Assembly: GCA_963748405.1 (NCBI GenBank)
Contig: CAVVIT010000006.1
Coordinates: 744,001 to 808,000 of the forward strand
Length of the DNA stretch: 64,000 bases
Direction of reading: 5' to 3'
Origin: Fen-1273 sp963748405
GTDB lineage: Bacteria; Bacteroidota; Ignavibacteria; UBA10030; UBA6906
Shown: positions 60,909-64,000 of the stretch, one piece after another
How the letters are laid out: each line of letters starts with the position of its first letter
Position numbering within the stretch: the stretch's first letter is position 1
Notes under the pieces: generated by a model
What the model saw: only the letters and a program-made list of their open reading frames with translations
Told to the model about the DNA's origin: nothing
The model's database searches: none
Made by a program: the position numbers and the translations under genes

Positions 60909-60953
60909 AAGGCGTCCGGCTCACCCGCGCGGGGATTCAGGACGCCTTTTTTT
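60909..60953 (+). terminator. Intrinsic terminator (or attenuator) ahead of the activase gene
   Basis: A 9-bp stem AAGGCGTCC/GGACGCCTT (60909-60917 with 60940-60948) closed by a 22-nt loop is followed by further T residues to 60953. It ends the response-regulator transcript and stands 29 nt before the glycyl-radical activase start. GGCGTCC of its left arm also occurs at 60868-60874. Confidence 0.8.
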
Positions 60954-60981
60954 GTTGATTCAGTTTCACGCAGCGGAGCTC

Positions 60982-61926
60982 ATGACCCGGACTGGCATGG
61001 TGTTCCATATTCAACGCTTCTCCCTCCACGACGGCCCCGGGATACGAACGACGGTGTTCCTGAAGGGGTGCGCACTGGAGTGCTTCTGGTGCCACAACCC
61101 CGAGGGCAAGCACGCATTCCCCGAGCTGCGGTATTATCCCGCGCGCTGCATTGCGTGCGGATCATGCGCCGACGCCTGCCCCCACGCCGCCCACACGTTC
61201 GAGGGAGGGCTCCACACGTTTTCCCGCGATCGCTGCGAGGGAACGGGCGCATGCGCCGCCGTATGCTTTTCAGGCGCGCTGCAGATGGAGGGGAAGGCCA
61301 TGACCGTGGAGGAGGTCATGGCCGAGGTGACCGCCGACCGGTCGTTCTATGACGCCTCCGGAGGGGGTGTCACGCTTTCAGGCGGAGAGCCGACGCTCGA
61401 CAGCGCGTTCGCGCTCGCGATCCTCCTGGAATGCAAAGCTCTGGGAATCCGCACCGCGATCGAAACGTGCGGGGAGTGTCCCTGGGCGTCGCTGGAGTCG
61501 CTCCTCCCCGCCACGGACCTCGTCATGATGGACATCAAAGTCATCCCGGAGGAAAAACACAGGGAGGCGACGGGAAAGGGGAACGGACGCATACTTGCCA
61601 ACGCGCGTCTGCTGGCCCGCACGGGGGTTCCCCTTGTCATACGAACCCCGGTGGTCCGGGGGGTGAACGACGCGCAGGAGGAAATCGCCGCGATCGCCTC
61701 GTTTGTCAGGGAACTCGTCGCGATACGGGAGGGAGCGGCGCGCAACGGAGGCCCCCGGGCGGACATCCGTTACGAGCTTCTTCCCTTCCACAGGATGGCG
61801 ACGGACAAGTACAGGAGCCTCGGCCGGGAGTACAGGGCGGAATCGCTCGACCCGCTTCCGCGCCAGGAAATGCTGGAGCTCCTTGAGGCCGCCCGGCGGG
61901 AGGGGATCGATGCACGCCTCCCATAG
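60982..61926 (+). CDS. Glycyl-radical enzyme activating enzyme (radical SAM)
   Basis: Makes the glycyl radical on its partner enzyme with S-adenosylmethionine. The 314-residue protein has the SAM cluster CALECFWCHNPEG (C-x3-C-x2-C). The ferredoxin-like insert follows with one complete site (CIACGSCADACPH) and one with only three cysteines (CEGTGACAAVCF, where the usual second Cys is Thr). Then come GGGVTLSGGEP and VMMDIKVIPEEKH, as in PflA-type enzymes. ATG 60982 has GGAG upstream; an alternative is ATG 60997. The start lies 29 nt after the terminator. The lone partner enzyme follows 33 nt downstream. Confidence 0.92.
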   Translation: MTRTGMVFHIQRFSLHDGPGIRTTVFLKGCALECFWCHNPEGKHAFPELRYYPARCIACGSCADACPHAAHTFEGGLHTFSRDRCEGTGACAAVCFSGALQMEGKAMTVEEVMAEVTADRSFYDASGGGVTLSGGEPTLDSAFALAILLECKALGIRTAIETCGECPWASLESLLPATDLVMMDIKVIPEEKHREATGKGNGRILANARLLARTGVPLVIRTPVVRGVNDAQEEIAAIASFVRELVAIREGAARNGGPRADIRYELLPFHRMATDKYRSLGREYRAESLDPLPRQEMLELLEAARREGIDARLP

Positions 61927-61959
61927 CACGACACCAATGACGACAACAACGAGAATGAC

Positions 61960-64000
61960 ATGAGCGCAACCCCGGAGATGCCCGATCTGACGTACGCCGA
62001 GCGGATCAACCTGCTCCGCGAAACCAAAATGCGGCACACGGCGGAAAAACAGCGGGTCCTCGGTTCGATGGACATGGACGACCTCCCCGTGATCCTCCCC
62101 CCGCCTTCGATGCGAAAAGTGGTCCGCATCATCAGCGGCTCCGGGCTCTCGATGCCCGACGCCCTCTTCAGCACGTTCACGCCGAAGAGCAACCACCCGA
62201 GCGGGGGCGTGTTCGGGGCGCGGGCCTGCGGCGAGAACATCCGGGCGCTGATGGAGATGCACCCTCCCTACGTCGACCCGGTGAGCTCGCTCGCCGGCGC
62301 GTACATGGCGCACTTCATTTCGTACCGCGAGCCCGGATGGAATCCCGACCTGGACTACGCGCACCTCCGTCCGGAGCAGGAAAAGTACCGGCTCCACCAC
62401 GGCATCGGGGCGGTCCAGCATTTCTGCCAGGACATGACGATCGGGTTCGAGCTCGGATGGGGGGGGATACTCGACAAGATCCGCCGGTACAGGGCCGTCA
62501 ACACGGACGAAGAAGCCGTGGAGCTGTACGACGGGCTCGAACATTTTGTGCGGGGAATGCAGAACTGGATCGGACGGCACGCGGCGGCCGCGCGCGCAAT
62601 GGCGGCATCCGAAGAGCGGCCGCAGATGCGGCGCAATCTTCTCGAGATCGCGGACATCAACGCCGCGCTTGTGACGGAGCCGCCGCGCACGTTTCGCGAG
62701 GCCTGCCAGTGGATGCTCTGGTACCAGCTCGCAGGCAAAATGTACAACATGGGAGGGTCCCTCGGACGGATCGACCGGTTCCTCTACCCCTATTACCTGA
62801 GGGACACCGCCGCGGGGATACTGACGGACGAAGAGGCGACGTTCCACCTCGCGTGCCACTTCGTGATGGACACGAGTTACACGCAGCTCGGGGGACCAGA
62901 CGCGGAAGGGCGCGACACGACGAACCCGGTGTCGTTCCTGATGCTCGAAGCCGCCCATCTTCTGAAGGTCCCCGTCAATGTCGGCGTCAGCGTGGGAAAG
63001 GACGTGGATCCCCGGCTCCTCCGCCGCGGGGTCGAGATCCTGTTCGAGGACAGGACCGGCATACCGAAGTTCCTCGGCGTGGACAGGACGAGCGAGGGGT
63101 TCGCGCGAAACGGCTACCCGATCGCCCTCGGGAGAGAGCGGGCGTATTCCGGCTGCCACTGGTGCGCGATCCCCGGGCGGGAGTATACGGTCAACGACTG
63201 CGTCAAGGTGAACTTCGCGGCGGTCTTCGACGTGGCGCTCCGCGAGATGATGAGCGCCGCGGGCGATAGCCCGGACGGTCCCGCCCCGGGCGTGGACAAC
63301 CTCTGGGAACGTTTCCGGCACCATCTGCGCCGGAGCGTCGAAGTCGTCGGGGAGAGCCTCGATTTCCACATCGACAACATGTACAGGGTCTTTCCCGAAC
63401 TGCATCTCGATCTTCTGTGCCACGGGCCGATCGAGCGGGGGCGGGACGCGTCGCACGGAGGAGTCGAGTTCTACAACCTGTGCGTCGACGGCGCGGGTCT
63501 TGCCACGGTGGCGGACTCGTTCGCCGCGCTCGAGCAGCGCGTCGAACGGGAGGGCCGGATCTCCTGGAGCGAACTGATGGCGCTGCTCGACGACAACTGG
63601 CCCGGCGCCGGGGGCGAGAAATCGCGCCTGATGATGAAGCTCGTCCCCCGGTACGGCAGCGGCGGCTCGCGCGCCGACGCATACGGGGTTTTGATCGCCA
63701 GGGAATTCACGCAGGTTGTCAGGAGCATGAAGACCCCGCACGGGTACAACATGATCCCCGGGATATTCTCCTGGGCCGCCACAATCGCCATGGGGAAGGA
63801 CGTCGGGGCCACGCCCAACGGACGCCGCGCACAGGACCCGATCTCGCACGGGCCGAACCCCGACCCGGGGTTCCGCCGCGACGCCGCTCCCACCGCGCTG
63901 GCGATCGCCGTTGCGTCCGTCCAGCCCGGCTACGGCAACACCGCGCCCATGCAGATCGAGCTCGATCCCGGGGTGTCGGGCAAGGGAGGGGACGTCGGAA
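61960..64000 (+). CDS. Glycyl-radical enzyme (pyruvate formate-lyase superfamily), cut by window edge
   Basis: At least 680 residues of an open frame that runs off the right end. Family marks include SNHPSGGVFGARACGENIR, FCQDMTIGFELGWGGILDKI, TFREACQWMLWYQLAGKMYNMGGSLGRIDRF, YGSGGSRADAYGVLIAREFT and VQPGYGNTAPMQIELDPG. The active-site cysteine region reads GCHWCAIPGREYTVNDC (Cys about 399), not the GCxE of diol/choline-type or the CC of pyruvate formate-lyase. The glycyl-radical loop lies outside the window. ATG 61960 has a weak GAGAA site. The superfamily is clear and the reaction is not; this seems a clade without a described function that I can name. Confidence 0.85.
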   Translation, partial: MSATPEMPDLTYAERINLLRETKMRHTAEKQRVLGSMDMDDLPVILPPPSMRKVVRIISGSGLSMPDALFSTFTPKSNHPSGGVFGARACGENIRALMEMHPPYVDPVSSLAGAYMAHFISYREPGWNPDLDYAHLRPEQEKYRLHHGIGAVQHFCQDMTIGFELGWGGILDKIRRYRAVNTDEEAVELYDGLEHFVRGMQNWIGRHAAAARAMAASEERPQMRRNLLEIADINAALVTEPPRTFREACQWMLWYQLAGKMYNMGGSLGRIDRFLYPYYLRDTAAGILTDEEATFHLACHFVMDTSYTQLGGPDAEGRDTTNPVSFLMLEAAHLLKVPVNVGVSVGKDVDPRLLRRGVEILFEDRTGIPKFLGVDRTSEGFARNGYPIALGRERAYSGCHWCAIPGREYTVNDCVKVNFAAVFDVALREMMSAAGDSPDGPAPGVDNLWERFRHHLRRSVEVVGESLDFHIDNMYRVFPELHLDLLCHGPIERGRDASHGGVEFYNLCVDGAGLATVADSFAALEQRVEREGRISWSELMALLDDNWPGAGGEKSRLMMKLVPRYGSGGSRADAYGVLIAREFTQVVRSMKTPHGYNMIPGIFSWAATIAMGKDVGATPNGRRAQDPISHGPNPDPGFRRDAAPTALAIAVASVQPGYGNTAPMQIELDPGVSGKGGDVG

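Noticed and set aside
61378..63849. A minus-strand open frame of 823 codons under the glycyl-radical enzyme
   Set aside because: The plus-strand frame is open to the window end and carries family motifs; the minus frame has none.
1..64000. CRISPR arrays, insertion sequences, integrases, attachment sites or a replication origin
   Set aside because: No regularly spaced repeats, transposase or integrase motifs, tRNA-linked direct repeats or DnaA-box clusters were seen on reading both strands; a short degenerate repeat could still be missed by eye.

Overview
The window is a high-GC chromosomal segment from a Gram-negative (diderm) bacterium, densely packed with housekeeping genes. Kdo synthesis and Lpt genes, LolA, a TonB-type receptor and several beta-barrel proteins show an LPS-bearing outer membrane. 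HrcA-type heat-shock control, a complete C5-route heme cluster, OstA-like and DUF2279/DUF5723-like envelope proteins, and a lone GcvT next to RNase G fit the Ignavibacteria/Bacteroidota (FCB) group best. That placement is inference from gene content. No insertion sequence, phage, CRISPR array or rRNA operon was seen.

Left block (1-9356, minus): holA (cut by the window edge), a secreted PPIase, a small outer-membrane barrel, a flippase-like membrane protein, lolA, ftsK, a ComB-like phosphatase, gcvT and rng. rng has its own promoter and a long structured leader. The gap 9357-10056 holds the SRP RNA gene (ffs), tRNA-Ala(CGC) and divergent promoters. Block 10057-17011 (plus) is hrcA-grpE-dnaJ followed by comEA, a PilM-like gene, rsmD, coaD, an aminotransferase and an FmdB zinc ribbon.

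Block 17041-23125 (minus) is the lipopolysaccharide block: kdsA-kdsC-(unknown)-kdsD-lptC-ostA-lptB. It makes Kdo and builds the inner part of the LPS export bridge. ispE faces the other way and is followed by a TonB-dependent receptor and the remnant of a DinB gene. Block 26378-33176 (minus) runs lepA, two signal peptidases, hemW, a sugar-nucleotide reductase and a glycosyltransferase. A HAD phosphatase and an LhgO-like flavoenzyme follow on the plus strand.

Block 35376-48336 (minus) is a heme operon: ccsA-hemA-hemC-hemD-hemE-(GAF/PAS hybrid kinase)-hemH-hemY-hemB-hemL-PEBP. It covers glutamyl-tRNA to heme except coproporphyrinogen oxidase. hemE carries a one-base frameshift in a G run. After it come a CPXCG protein with an ECF sigma/zinc-finger anti-sigma pair (plus), an amino-acid permease with a flavin reductase (minus), and an envelope operon with a DPP-IV-like peptidase. 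Then come a large lipoprotein with an outer-membrane barrel and a receiver-only response regulator (plus).

The right end holds a glycyl-radical enzyme (cut by the window edge) and its activase, preceded by a promoter-terminator leader. This is the most unusual system here: the enzyme has a GCHWC motif where glycyl-radical lyases usually have GCxE, and the activase seems to lack one iron-sulfur cysteine. Ten sites of the form TTG-N20-TAnnTT stand in front of genes or RNAs and look like the housekeeping promoter. At three genes the predicted transcript would start at or within a few bases of the start codon.
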